From: Candidatus Kapaibacterium sp.
Lineage (GTDB): Bacteria > Bacteroidota > Ignavibacteria > Kapaibacteriales > UBA7675
Reading direction: 5' to 3'
NCBI GenBank assembly: GCA_028284775.1
Contig: JANQRB010000105.1
Location: 1-64,000 of the forward strand
DNA: 64,000 nt
Shown here: positions 54,160 through 63,086 of the stretch, piece by piece
How positions within the stretch are numbered: position 1 is the first letter of the stretch
Layout: the number at the start of each line of letters is the position of its first letter
The notes under the pieces: model-generated
The model's database searches: none
What the model saw: the letters and a program-made list of their open reading frames with translations, nothing else
Told to the model about the DNA's origin: nothing
Program-made: the position numbers and the translations under genes

Positions 54160-54534
54160 CTACTCGGCCGTAATCGTCACGCCGCACTTCTCAACAATGG
54201 CGACGCCATAGGGCGCGGGCAGATCGACTTCTTCACAGGAGTTGGCCAAAATATTAAATGATTGCGTTGCACAAAGATAAGGTCTGATGATTACAGAATT
54301 GATGCAGCAGGTCACACCGGACGGAATCGGCACGGTCTTTTTCTCGCCGGGGCCGAGGATGTAATCATCCACGCCGCAAGTTGCAAATACCCGAATAAAA
54401 ATGGCGCAGTCGCTGTCATTGCAAAATACTCCCTCTTCGCAATTACATTCGCCGGCGGCGTTTGTTTGATGCAGACCGGACAAGAATGAAAGCATCACCA
54501 CGGTGACGGTCAAAAGTAGTCGAAAGTTTTGCAT
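54160..54534 (-). CDS. Small Cys-rich exported protein
   Basis: A 124-residue protein with a clear signal peptide (LLLTVTVVMLSFLSGLHQTNA). The mature ~100 residues carry about ten cysteines in pairs (GECNCEEGVFCNDSDC, TCG, TCC, LCA, SCEE, KCG) and alternating beta-type residues ending VEKCGVTITAE, suggesting a disulfide-linked beta sandwich. The family is not recognised. It stands alone on the minus strand and resembles in style, but not in sequence, the Cys-rich proteins at 15174 and 16720. Confidence 0.7.
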   Translation of the reverse strand: MQNFRLLLTVTVVMLSFLSGLHQTNAAGECNCEEGVFCNDSDCAIFIRVFATCGVDDYILGPGEKKTVPIPSGVTCCINSVIIRPYLCATQSFNILANSCEEVDLPAPYGVAIVEKCGVTITAE

Positions 54535-55156
54535 GATTCGTCTCGCAATTTGTGCTTTAAATCTCGGAAGGCGGCATTCCCAGGTTAATCTGTCGGTGCC
54601 GCAGAATTATTGCCGGAACAGGCATTGGCAGTGGTTGAGTTTACAAGGAAGTTGAGAAATCAAATTCTCATCGATTCGGACAAACATTGCCGGAGCCGCT
54701 CAATAGACAATGAAGCTACAATGTCGCCGAACCTGAATTTCCAGCCGGGCAGCTGACGAAGGAATTGATACGCGCGGAGACTTAGCGGCTGAATGATCAA
54801 TTTGGCAGCAATTATAAATTACTCCGAGGGGCCGCTAAAGTCCATAGGTAAAATCCTGATATTGAACTAAGAAATTCCCTGATTTGGATCTAGGTGAATT
54901 CCTTAGGGGGCAGGGCGGAGAGAGTTCGGAGGGAAGATCTGAAGCGGCTCACAGTCCGATTGATATTTTCGAAGCAATAAGATGGAACTGCTGGTGTGCA
55001 AAGGGACATTGTCTTGTGCCGCGTCGAAGGTGCTTACACTAGCAGGCAAAGAAGTGCTGTTTTCACACTCGTAATCCAGGGTAAGCAGGTGATTGTACGA
55101 TGTGGCGGGCAAACTAGCGGCGGCGGCGCCCGCGCTTCATACCACAGGGATCGGCC
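54535..55156. other. Intergenic region, nothing recognised
   Basis: About 620 bp between two minus-strand genes. I found no hairpin, repeat or coding pattern. The response regulator gene ends at its right side. Confidence 0.4.
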
Positions 55157-55612
55157 TCAGGAATCCGATCCATCGATCAGCTTGCTACCCCAGCGTTCCA
55201 GCAATTCGCGCAGTTCGGCGACGCGCAACGGTTTGACGATGCCGTCATTCATTCCTGCGGCTTGGAAGCGTTCCCGCTCCTGCTGAGCATTCATGAGCGT
55301 CATCGCCACAATCACGGGCAACTCGCCTTCACGATCCCGGCGGATAATCTTGCTGGTCTCGATGCCGTCGAGGATCGGCATATGGTCGTCCATCAGGATC
55401 AGGTCGTATTCCTTGCGCTCCAGGGCGTGCAGTACTTCTTCGCCATTGTTGGCATAATCGACGTTATAACCGAATTGATACAACAGCAGGGCCGTGATTC
55501 GCTGGTTGACGAGGTCATCTTCAGCCAGCAGGACTCGCAGCGGATAGCGTGTGAAAAGATCGCGGTCCTCAAATATGCTGTCGCTGTCCTGGGGTGCAAC
55601 CTGAGCTACCAT
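55157..55612 (-). CDS. Stand-alone response regulator receiver domain protein
   Basis: A 151-residue CheY-like receiver. LRVLLAEDDLVNQRIT gives the acidic pair, LILMDDHMPILDG the phospho-acceptor Asp, VAMTLMN the conserved Thr and VKPLRVAEL the Lys-Pro. The sequence is closest in style to receivers split from hybrid kinases (LVNQRI...LLLYQFGYNVDYANNGEE). There is no output domain, so it probably acts by protein contact or in a phosphorelay; no histidine kinase is in the window. AGGAGG sits 7 bp before the ATG. Confidence 0.92.
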   Translation of the reverse strand: MVAQVAPQDSDSIFEDRDLFTRYPLRVLLAEDDLVNQRITALLLYQFGYNVDYANNGEEVLHALERKEYDLILMDDHMPILDGIETSKIIRRDREGELPVIVAMTLMNAQQERERFQAAGMNDGIVKPLRVAELRELLERWGSKLIDGSDS

Positions 55613-55654
55613 ATTTATTCCTCCTCCTGATTGACAATAGCTGATTCGCAGTTT

Positions 55655-56050
55655 CTATTTTTCTCGTACCGTTAGCTCCTCAAAACCGGTCCGGCTGTCG
55701 AACTCGCGAGTGAAATGCAAACCGGGAATGGATGCAATGACAAGTTCGGCGGTTGTCCGCACAATACATCCCGCTTTGACATGCCCGCCGATCGTTACAC
55801 CGTGCTTGTCCGCGAGCATCAGATGCAAATGCGAGCCGGAGTCCGACAGAGTCCCCGAGAGCGCCAGGATTTCAAAGTCCTGCTCCATTATCGCCACTTC
55901 ACTGCGGCCTGCGAAACGCAATGCCGCTCTTCGCAGGCTGCCGACACAGGTCAGGATACAAGCGGCGCCGATATTATGCCGTCGAGCAAATCCGATCAAC
56001 TCCTGCTGCATGTCGCTTTCCGGAGCAAGACGCAAGGCAAAGGTTTTCAT
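55655..56050 (-). CDS. PPC/DUF296 domain protein
   Basis: A 131-residue single-domain protein of the plants-and-prokaryotes-conserved family. FALRLAPESDMQQELIGFARRHNI is the N-terminal strand and helix, ACILTCVGSLRRAALRFA follows, and GSHLHLMLADKHGVTIGGHVKAGCIV has the conserved His pairs that bind metal in bacterial trimers. In plants the domain accompanies AT-hooks in DNA-binding proteins; in bacteria its role is unknown. It is 42 bp upstream of the response regulator gene on the same strand and probably cotranscribed with it. Confidence 0.87.
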   Translation of the reverse strand: MKTFALRLAPESDMQQELIGFARRHNIGAACILTCVGSLRRAALRFAGRSEVAIMEQDFEILALSGTLSDSGSHLHLMLADKHGVTIGGHVKAGCIVRTTAELVIASIPGLHFTREFDSRTGFEELTVREK

Positions 56051-56158
56051 CCAAGGGACCGCCGGCTATCGATTCGTCTTTACCAAGCCTCCAGTGCTGC
56101 CCTGGAGGGTGTCAAAATACTTTTTTTTTCCAAATTCGATGAAAATTTTTCCCGCGTT

Positions 56159-56680
56159 TCACTTGCCGTCCTGAGCGCTGTTGCGATCGCCGCCAAAAAT
56201 AAGCTCGCCACTGGAATAAGTGCCTCCAAACGTGCGTACGCACTCGCGAACCTGCCGTATGGCCGAACGGACCTCAGAGTCTGATAATTCCGCAAGCGGG
56301 TGTATGAATGCGGCATAGACGACGCCATCGCTCACGGCATAGCGCGCGTCCAGCGCCGAGTGGAAATTAGCAAGCAGCATGTGATCTTTTTGTTCGGCAC
56401 TCAGCTCGGCGGCGGCGCTAATCGGAGCGACAATACGCATACGATTGCTCTTGACGTCACAGACACACATGAGCTGTACATCGCCTTTCGTGAAAAGCCA
56501 AAAATTGTTGTTTCGCATGCTCGTATCGGCTTCGGCTTTGATAATGCCTCCGAGCCTGTCGAGCGTCATTCGGGCCTGACGCAGCGAGTAATCCTGCTCA
56601 AGGCCATCGGCGAGGACTAAACTGACGACCAGGGACGCCGAAATCGTCAGGGAGAGAAACCAGAGATATTTGATTTGCAT
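56159..56680 (-). CDS. Exported YbjN-like protein of unknown function
   Basis: A 173-residue protein with a signal peptide (WFLSLTISASLVVSLVLA). The mature part (LDRLGGIIKAEADTSMRN, VQLMCVCDVKSNRMRIVAPI, MLLANFHSALDARYAVSDG, SDSEVRSAIRQVRECVRTFG) has the strand-helix order of YbjN/type III secretion chaperone-like folds; this is my inference from pattern only. It lies upstream of the PPC protein gene with a 108-bp gap. The role is unknown. Confidence 0.65.
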   Translation of the reverse strand: MQIKYLWFLSLTISASLVVSLVLADGLEQDYSLRQARMTLDRLGGIIKAEADTSMRNNNFWLFTKGDVQLMCVCDVKSNRMRIVAPISAAAELSAEQKDHMLLANFHSALDARYAVSDGVVYAAFIHPLAELSDSEVRSAIRQVRECVRTFGGTYSSGELIFGGDRNSAQDGK

Positions 56681-56949
56681 GAGTTGTTCCAGCGGATAAA
56701 CTGAAGGAATTCGGAGCCACTAACGCAGCCGAAAATGTTGAAATGCTGCTAAGCAATTCCAAACCATATCGCGGGTCCCATCGTTCCGGATGCCGGAACA
56801 TCGAAACATCCAGCCGGATCTGCTGGCTGTGTCACGTGGTGCTCATTTCCTACCTGCGATCCGGCCTTCGGCAAAAGTCCCGCGGCGCTTCTCAGCTGCG
56901 CGCCCGGGCATCAGGCTTACATTCTCATAGCATCCCGCTGCAGTGGAAT

Positions 56950-57342
56950 TCAGGGCAGACTGAATCGTCGCACTTCGTAGAAACGGATGTCCTCGCATGC
57001 CTTACCGCCATTCACGACAATTCCGAGCCGCCAGTAATATCGGCGGCCGGCGACCAACTGGTCGCGGGCAAGGACGTAGCGGTCATTATCGACCGGCACT
57101 TCAACCAATTTGCTGCTGAAGTTCGAATCGAGCGCGATTTGAATGATCGGGTAGTCATCAAAAACTTCAAACTCGAACTCAATTAAATCAGCGTTAATCA
57201 CACTGTCGTTTACCGGAGCGATTAACATCGGCTGGATAGGGGACGGGGGAGGATAACAACAACCAAGCTGAAACACCGAAACACAGCAAAGCGCTGCGTG
57301 CAACACCAACATCCTTCGCCTTAGCATGTCAGTTGCAGTCAT
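56950..57342 (-). CDS. Small lipoprotein with fibronectin-type-III-like domain
   Basis: A 130-residue lipoprotein: positively charged start (MLRRRM), hydrophobic stretch, lipobox FQLGC. The mature part (PMLIAPVNDSVINADLIEFEF, QIALDSNFSSKL, YYWRLGIVVNGGKACED) has the strand pattern of a fibronectin III/Ig-like fold with the common YYWRL motif. Its start overlaps the stop of the upstream gene by 4 bp (ATGA), so translation is coupled to the outer-membrane-type protein at 57339-58085. The two are probably partners. Confidence 0.75.
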   Translation of the reverse strand: MTATDMLRRRMLVLHAALCCVSVFQLGCCYPPPSPIQPMLIAPVNDSVINADLIEFEFEVFDDYPIIQIALDSNFSSKLVEVPVDNDRYVLARDQLVAGRRYYWRLGIVVNGGKACEDIRFYEVRRFSLP

Positions 57343-58085
57343 ATATTAAATCCAAGCATTATGTTCAGACTCATCCAGTTTAAAGATCGGCTTTTGCCGG
57401 TCGAATCTTGACCGTCGTTAAGATGCCGGACCCGACCGCGATAGAAGCTTATTTCCTCGTAAGAACGGTTTAAAGGATTCAACCAGCGATAGAGCAGTGT
57501 TGCGTCGACATAGATATCGGACCGCTCTTCACCGAAACGGATGCCGGCGCCTAGAGCAACGCCGAAACGCAGGGCCGGCGCGATCCGGTAATCTTCAAGG
57601 GCACCGTCGGGCGGAGCCGCACTTTCACCCTTGATATTCAGAAAGTTTGAGCTGAAGTCGCCACGGAAGAAGGGATCGGCAAAATCGCTGCAATCTATTC
57701 GATACTCCAGGCCCAGGCTTAAAATCAGCGCGGATGCAACAACGGTAAAATTATCCGCGCTATCGCGTGCTGCATGCACATAGGCAGACTCCAGAAAAAA
57801 ATTCAGAGCCTTTAACTCGTTAATCCTAAATCGCAGCGAAGTCTTGAATCCGAAGCCGATATTGTCGACTGCGTAGCCGTCCTTCGTGATCCCGAAAAAG
57901 CTCTCGCGTGCGGATCCCGCGCGCAGCTCATCCATGGGTGCGAATACAAGGACTCCTAATGCAAACGCTTCCAGATTCAGACTGTCTTGCTGCTTGTTGA
58001 AAATGTCTGGGTTTGGTTGGTATTGCGCCGGACAGGGCAGCCGCATCAATGCAGCGAGCAACAGCCCGATAAAAAGCATTCTCAT
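57339..58085 (-). CDS. Outer-membrane beta-barrel-type protein, unknown function
   Basis: A 248-residue protein with a signal peptide (MLFIGLLLAALMRLPCPAQ). Alternating hydrophobic and polar strands with aromatic ends (IGFGFKTSLRFRINELKAL, FFLESAYVHAARDS, ILSLGLEYRIDC, GVALGAGIRFGEERSDIYV, LNWMSLNIMLGFNI) suggest an eight- to ten-strand outer membrane barrel like OmpW/opacity-type proteins. It is translationally coupled to the lipoprotein gene that follows. No substrate can be inferred. Confidence 0.72.
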   Translation of the reverse strand: MRMLFIGLLLAALMRLPCPAQYQPNPDIFNKQQDSLNLEAFALGVLVFAPMDELRAGSARESFFGITKDGYAVDNIGFGFKTSLRFRINELKALNFFLESAYVHAARDSADNFTVVASALILSLGLEYRIDCSDFADPFFRGDFSSNFLNIKGESAAPPDGALEDYRIAPALRFGVALGAGIRFGEERSDIYVDATLLYRWLNPLNRSYEEISFYRGRVRHLNDGQDSTGKSRSLNWMSLNIMLGFNI

Positions 58086-58297
58086 CTGCTTCTCGAAATT
58101 GGGAAGACTGTGAAAGATTTGGTCGGGGGAAGGATAAACTGCGGTGTCTGATCTAAGACGGTGTAAATATACGCCGAAGCAGTGGGCAGACGCAATGAAA
58201 AAATTCCGCTAAGCTATTCTTAAGTGATTAGGCAGTCGCAAGTAACGCTGCTGAGTGCCGGACGAGAAAAGTGCAGCTGCGCAGACGGGCGGGATCG

Positions 58298-58673
58298 TCA
58301 ACTCCCGACAATGTCCGGACGCGTAGAGGGACCGCCTTCCTGCAAAAGCTCAACGCGCAATTCTGGATGTGCGCCCGGAACAGCGACCCGAAAAGCAATG
58401 AAGGGGAAAAGCGGATTGGGCAGCCAATAATACCAGCCCAGATCCCTGCTCACGCCGCCGTCGGGCAGATGCAGGTTGAGCCAGACGTAGATAAACTTGT
58501 AGAAACAGATACCGGGAATATAATTAGTTTTGAAGCCTGCGGTCCGCAGGTACCTGCGGCTGATGTAAAAGTTGCCTTCAAAGGGCATAATGCCCCCAGC
58601 CTTTTGGACCTTCGGCGATCAGGGTTTCGCTGGGTCCATGCCAGATGCGGATAATGGTCTGCGAATTGTTCAT
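58298..58673 (-). pseudogene. DUF427-like gene split by a single-base frameshift
   Basis: The ATG at 58673 opens MNNSQTIIRIWHGPSETLIA and runs to GPKGW before hitting a stop. The next frame continues the protein (MPFEGNFYISRRYLRT, YIPGICFYKFIYVWLNL, LGWYYWLPNPLFPF) to 58298. Dropping one base in the C5 run at 58593-58597 (G5 on the coding strand) joins them as GPKGWGIMPFEGNF, one 124-residue protein. The order W-x-G...LIAE...EGNFY resembles DUF427 (short metabolic proteins of unknown role), a tentative match. The frameshift could be a real mutation, slippage-based regulation or an assembly error. Confidence 0.6.
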
Positions 58674-58851
58674 AGCTGAATACCAGGCAAGATTAATCGA
58701 CATCAGTCGATATTGGCAAGCATCCACGTTGCCGGGTTGACGTCTACTGTCGGTAAAGCCCAGCCGTTTAAGAGGCAGGTCCGATCGTCATCCGGCGATC
58801 CAGCACGCGGACAGCATTCCTGCAGCTCAATATCGGGATTTAACGAGTCTT

Positions 58852-59916
58852 ATGGGTCACAATTATTTTGACGTGATAGTCATCGGCGGCGGACAGGCCG
58901 GTCTGGCGGCGGGCTACTACCTGCGGCGCAGCGACCTGCGTTTTCTGATACTGGACGAGCAGGAGGAGGCGGGCGGCGCCTGGCTTCATACCTGGGACAC
59001 GCTGCGCCTCTTTTCTCCGGCACGCTGGAGTTCCCTGCCCGGACGGCTGATGCCCGGCGGCGCGGATTACTACCCGGATCGCAATGAAACAATCGCCTAC
59101 CTGGCCGACTATGAAAAACGCTATGATCTTGCGATCGAGCGCCCCGTCTGGGTGCAGACCGTTCAACGCGAGGCTGGCCATTTCATTCTGACAAGCGACA
59201 GAGGAGTCTTTCGCTGTCGCGCGTTGATAAGCGCTACCGGCACCTGGCGCAAACCGTTTATTCCGAGCTACCCCGGCTTCGAAGACTTTACCGGCGAGTC
59301 ACTGCATTCGGCGCAGTATCGCTCGCCACTAGCCTTCGCCGGAACTGCCGTTTTGATTGTCGGCGGCGGTAACTCCGGCGCCCAGATACTGGCTGAGCTC
59401 GCGCCGATTGCCGACTGTACCTGGGTAACGCTCAGCGAACCGCAATTTCTTCCGGACGACATCGACGGCCGCGTGCTCTTCGATATGGCCAGTGCCGCCT
59501 ATCGCGGACGCATGAAGGGACTCATCGAACGCTCAGGCAACCCCCTGGGCAATATTGTTATGCTGCCTTCGCTTCGCGAGGCGCGCGAACGCGGTTACCT
59601 GCAGGCTCTGCGTCCGCCCGATGTTTTCACAAGCAACGGGGCCATCTGGCCCGATGGCAGTCCTAAATACTTCGACAGCGTCATCTGGTGCACCGGCTTC
59701 AAAGCCGCGCTGGACCACCTGCGGACTTTGAACGTCATCGACGCGAGGGGTCGCATCGAGCTGCGACAACGGCGCTCGGTTAAAGAGCCGCGACTTTGGC
59801 TGCTGGGTTATGGCGGCTGGACGGGATTCGCGTCGGCGACACTGGTCGGCGTCGGAAGGACGGCGAGAGATGTGGTGCAGCAGATAACGGCGGAACTGTC
59901 CCTAACGAGTGAATGA
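58852..59916 (+). CDS. Flavin-containing monooxygenase-type FAD/NAD(P)H oxidoreductase
   Basis: A 354-residue protein. VIVIGGGQAGLAAGYYLRR (residues ~8-26) is the FAD-binding GxGxxG motif; EEAGGAWLHTWDTLRLFSP matches the flavin-monooxygenase/CzcO signature; AVLIVGGGNSGAQILAEL (~165-182) is the second, NAD(P)H-binding Rossmann motif; VIWCTGFKAAL and LWLLGYGGWTGFASATLVG are conserved end blocks. This type oxygenates small nucleophilic or carbonyl compounds, or reduces disulfides; the substrate is unknown. The length is typical for the group. It is monocistronic on the plus strand. Confidence 0.92.
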   Translation: MGHNYFDVIVIGGGQAGLAAGYYLRRSDLRFLILDEQEEAGGAWLHTWDTLRLFSPARWSSLPGRLMPGGADYYPDRNETIAYLADYEKRYDLAIERPVWVQTVQREAGHFILTSDRGVFRCRALISATGTWRKPFIPSYPGFEDFTGESLHSAQYRSPLAFAGTAVLIVGGGNSGAQILAELAPIADCTWVTLSEPQFLPDDIDGRVLFDMASAAYRGRMKGLIERSGNPLGNIVMLPSLREARERGYLQALRPPDVFTSNGAIWPDGSPKYFDSVIWCTGFKAALDHLRTLNVIDARGRIELRQRRSVKEPRLWLLGYGGWTGFASATLVGVGRTARDVVQQITAELSLTSE

Positions 59917-60653
59917 TCGCCCGGCTTGATGCCTGCGTCCGAGCGGGAGTCAATATGGTGCGGCAATCTTTAAGGAGCGCTCTTTTCGCACAGCTCGGCA
60001 ATTAAATCGGAATTTCATCGAGTCGTTCCCGTTCACGCCCGGCATACCACATAGGCCACTCCGGGTCGACAGCGTCGCAGACCAAAAAAGACCTGATGAT
60101 GCCAATGCTCGGTAGCTTGAAAGGTAGAGGAGAGTCCATCAATCTTTTGCTCTGCTACCACCGAATGTTGCTTCGCTTGGACAAGAGAGTTCACCACATG
60201 GAATTGACTGATTAACAGCTTCTTCCTGCGCCTATTGCAGTTTGCGCCGGGTGCGGCCGCGAAGGCATACCATCGATGGATAAAATACGGCATTAAAGAA
60301 TTTTGGCCGCAGGCCGGAGATAATCGCTCCGCCCGATCATATTGAGTCCGCCTGGTCCGGAGCAGGGCAATCAGCCTGGCCGCCCCTGCAGATTTCTGAT
60401 CAGATAGACGCAATCCACCTGAACTTACCATTCGCAAGGGTGTACCCACGACACAAGTTCTCTTATTACTCGACAGAGACAGGTATGACAACTATCCAGG
60501 GATCTGCCGTTCGCCCGGGAGCAGGTTAACATCTTGATCAACATTATTTTTTCAGCTCGATTCCAATTCCCTTAACTCGGCCGCCCTGAAACTATCCCGG
60601 AACAGGCAGTCGAACTCTTTAGGTTCAGACACATTCAGAACAGGTGACGACAA
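59917..60653. other. Intergenic region, no gene recognised
   Basis: About 740 bp between two plus-strand genes. A 152-codon minus frame (60033-60491) has a composition unlike its neighbours and no ribosome site. No repeat or hairpin stands out. Confidence 0.4.
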
Positions 60654-61832
60654 ATGAGTTTGAATCGCAGCTTGCTACTACTATACACATTGCTGACATG
60701 CATGCCAGCGGTTCTGCCCGCACAGGAGGCAGAACAGCAAATTTCCTTTGCCCGCGAGTCGCGGCCGCATAGTTATTATGTGCAACAAGCCGAGCTGTGG
60801 TGGCGCGAGCTGGAGAAGGACCGGCGTTCCGAATCCAACTGGTACAACTACTTCAGAGCCTGTCGCAATGCTCATGGGACCGCCGACTGGCGGACGGATT
60901 TTGTCGACGAGTCGCCTTTTCTTCGTCGGGGCGCTGACATCGTGCAACTGATGCAGCGCAACATTCCCACAAGCTTCACTTACTATTATCTTTCGTATCT
61001 GAACGAGGGGATCGGCACTGAAATGGGACCGAATCTCCTGCTGGCCTACCAGATGAATCCTGACTTCGAGGGCATTCGATCCAGTGTAATATCCTATGCC
61101 GAAAGCAGCCTGAATCCGGAGTTGCGACAGCGAGTTAACGCTGAATGGTTTCGCAGCAATGAGATTTCACCGCAATTGCTGACTTATGCTTATAATGTTT
61201 TGTCGTCGTTAGGGGAGAATGCCCTGCTTTTGACGCAGCACGACAACGATACTTATCCGATCTGGATGCTGCAGGATGCGCTCGACATTCGCGCCGACGT
61301 CACCGTTATCAACATCGATTTCCTGCTGCTCGGACACTATCGCAATTATTGTCTTGACCTACTCAAGATCCCCTCCCGAGCGCTGGACGTGCAGAGTGTC
61401 GATGATTATCATCGCAACTGGGAATCTATGGTGATGCACATACTTTCTCACTACAATCATGACCGTCCTTTATACCTCGGCATGACAATTAACAAGCGCC
61501 TCTACCGGCAATTTGCCGACCGCATGACAGTCTCGGGCCTGGCATTCAGATTTGCGGGGCCCGACAAGTCGTTAATAGAGTTCAATAAGTCCCTGTTTAA
61601 GGAATATTTTCTGCTGGACTATCTTACACAACGTTTCACGCATGATCGCAATCAGGGTAATATCGACTACCAGAACCTCAATTATCTGAAGCTCTTCAAA
61701 ATTTTATATGATGAATACAGCTCGGAAGCCAATCTTCGCGAGGCCGGGCGTATCAAGCAACTGGCCGTACTATTGCTGGGACGGATCGACAATCCGGACT
61801 ATAAAGCGCGAATGCTGCAGGAGTTCAATTGA
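60654..61832 (+). CDS. Exported protein resembling the soluble tail of DUF2723 membrane proteins
   Basis: A 392-residue protein with a signal peptide (LLLLYTLLTCMPAVLPAQ). The central block LGENALLLTQHDNDTYPIWMLQDAL (two parts) and DIRADVTVINIDFLL matches the conserved 'DNDTFPLW.LQ..RPDV.V.N..LL' block that follows the membrane helices in DUF2723 O-mannosyltransferase-like proteins of Bacteroidota, but here all the membrane helices are missing. Residues ~60-130 look like helical repeats (YYVQQAELWWRELEKD, NWYNYFRACRNA). It may be a free periplasmic form that keeps only that domain. The role is unknown. Confidence 0.7.
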   Translation: MSLNRSLLLLYTLLTCMPAVLPAQEAEQQISFARESRPHSYYVQQAELWWRELEKDRRSESNWYNYFRACRNAHGTADWRTDFVDESPFLRRGADIVQLMQRNIPTSFTYYYLSYLNEGIGTEMGPNLLLAYQMNPDFEGIRSSVISYAESSLNPELRQRVNAEWFRSNEISPQLLTYAYNVLSSLGENALLLTQHDNDTYPIWMLQDALDIRADVTVINIDFLLLGHYRNYCLDLLKIPSRALDVQSVDDYHRNWESMVMHILSHYNHDRPLYLGMTINKRLYRQFADRMTVSGLAFRFAGPDKSLIEFNKSLFKEYFLLDYLTQRFTHDRNQGNIDYQNLNYLKLFKILYDEYSSEANLREAGRIKQLAVLLLGRIDNPDYKARMLQEFN

Positions 61833-61916
61833 GAACGTGCTCGAAAACTTCAGACGATTCAGCGCTGCACGAATGACCGGGGATTTCTCGAGCAAAAAAT
61901 TTATCGGATGGAATGT

Positions 61917-62603
61917 TTAAGAATGCGCCGATTTCCTTCGTGAATACAAGGCAACAAGCGCGGAAGGAATTGCGATGACCATGGCCATCTTGAAGACGAT
62001 CTCCGCAGAGGCCAGGGCTGAATAGGCAGCCGTATCGCTGTACTCTCTGACAAGGCCCACGGAAACATTGCCCGCAAGATAGAGCAGCAGCCAGAGCATC
62101 GCGGCAATGATGTAATGCGAACGAATCGTTGCCATGCTTCCGGCAAGAAAGGCGAAAAGTCTTTGTTTGATAGAAGCGCGTTGTGCCAGTAAAAGATAGG
62201 CGCCGAAGACGACCGGCGCCAGTTTGAGCAGCAGTGCGACGATTGTGAAGTGCGCAAGCTGCAAGCCGGCATACGAGCCGACCATGAGCATTGAATTGCT
62301 GAAGAGGCTGATAGCCGAGTCGATTGCCGCCACGACCAGAAAGCCGCCCAACATCCACAGAAAACGCTTCTTCCAGATAGCGCTTTGATTGCTTTTGGCG
62401 AATTCGCGCTGCAGTTTATCGCCGTGGCCAATCCGATGAGTTGCTATGAGAAAGCGTTCTTCAATACTCAGCTTCGAAGCCGCAAGCGAATCTATGATGT
62501 CGAGCAAATGCCCTTCGAGTTCCTCAAGCACCTCCCGCGTCATTGCCTCTTCGCGGCCTAGATCCTCGCGCCAGCTTTCGACAGCAGTGTTCAGGTTAAA
62601 CAT
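61917..62603 (-). CDS. HAAS-type membrane protein paired with PadR regulator
   Basis: A 228-residue protein. Residues 1-75 (WREDLGREEAMTREVLEELEGHL, LSIEERFLIATHRIGHGDKL) are the helical HAAS/permease-associated signalling domain that typically travels with PadR genes. Four membrane helices follow (FLWMLGGFLVVAAIDSAI; HFTIVALLLKLAPVVFGAYL; YIIAAMLWLLLYLAGNV; IVFKMAMVIAIPSALVALY). ATG 62603 is chosen because GGGGAG lies 8 bp upstream; it overlaps the end of the PadR gene by 13 bp, so the two are translationally coupled. The pair likely senses a membrane signal and controls its own transcription. Confidence 0.82.
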   Translation of the reverse strand: MFNLNTAVESWREDLGREEAMTREVLEELEGHLLDIIDSLAASKLSIEERFLIATHRIGHGDKLQREFAKSNQSAIWKKRFLWMLGGFLVVAAIDSAISLFSNSMLMVGSYAGLQLAHFTIVALLLKLAPVVFGAYLLLAQRASIKQRLFAFLAGSMATIRSHYIIAAMLWLLLYLAGNVSVGLVREYSDTAAYSALASAEIVFKMAMVIAIPSALVALYSRRKSAHS

Positions 62604-62947
62604 TCTTCCGCTCCCCACAATCGTTCCAGAGTAGCATGAACCAGCATCCATTGTTGTTTGTCGTTCGCTAACTGGCGTTTACCATTAGCTTTCAGCTTGT
62701 AATATTTGCGTTTACGTCCGCTGGCCGCCGCACGCCATTCCGACTGAATGCAGCCCTGCGCTTCCAGCTTGTGCAGCAGGGGATAGAGCATCCCGTCTTT
62801 CCATTGCATCGCGCCACCCGAGACTTCGTTGATGCGCTTGATAATCTCATAGCCATAGTTTTCACCCTCGGCGAGAATCGCCAGAACAATGGGCTTGGCC
62901 GAGGCGGCGACCAAATCCTTCGCTAGAGTAGTATCCTGTGAATCCAT
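62591..62947 (-). CDS. PadR-family transcriptional regulator
   Basis: A 118-residue winged-helix regulator. KPIVLAILAEGENYGYEIIKRINEVSGG is the recognition part, MQWKDGMLYPLLHKLEAQGC the wing with the conserved LYPxLxxLE motif, and RKRKYYKLKANGKRQL the end of the wing. It lacks the C-terminal PadR helix bundle, as in short (PadR-s2) members. ATG 62947 is preferred to TTG 62962. It is cotranscribed with the HAAS protein gene. Confidence 0.92.
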   Translation of the reverse strand: MDSQDTTLAKDLVAASAKPIVLAILAEGENYGYEIIKRINEVSGGAMQWKDGMLYPLLHKLEAQGCIQSEWRAAASGRKRKYYKLKANGKRQLANDKQQWMLVHATLERLWGAEECLT

Positions 62948-62973
62948 AAATATCTCGCGCAATAGTAAACAGA

Positions 62974-62981
62974 CAAATGTA
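62974..62981 (-). promoter_or_regulatory. Possible Bacteroidota-type -7 element for the PadR operon
   Basis: The minus strand reads TACATTTG, an exact TAnnTTTG match 26 bp before the PadR ATG. A TTTG -33 box at the right spacing is not evident. CAAA and TTTG flank it as a loose dyad, a possible self-operator. Confidence 0.3.
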
Positions 62982-63086
62982 TAAGCGTTTGCCGGAAACT
63001 GAGCAGCAACATAGTGAAAAGTCGGCGACGAAAGATGTTAATATCTGATCGCTTTTCGCACCGTCGGAATTGCAGCGCAATCCTGC

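Noticed and set aside
60033..60491. 152-codon minus-strand frame
   Set aside because: No recognisable domain, no ribosome site and atypical residue composition; probably random in a gene-free stretch.
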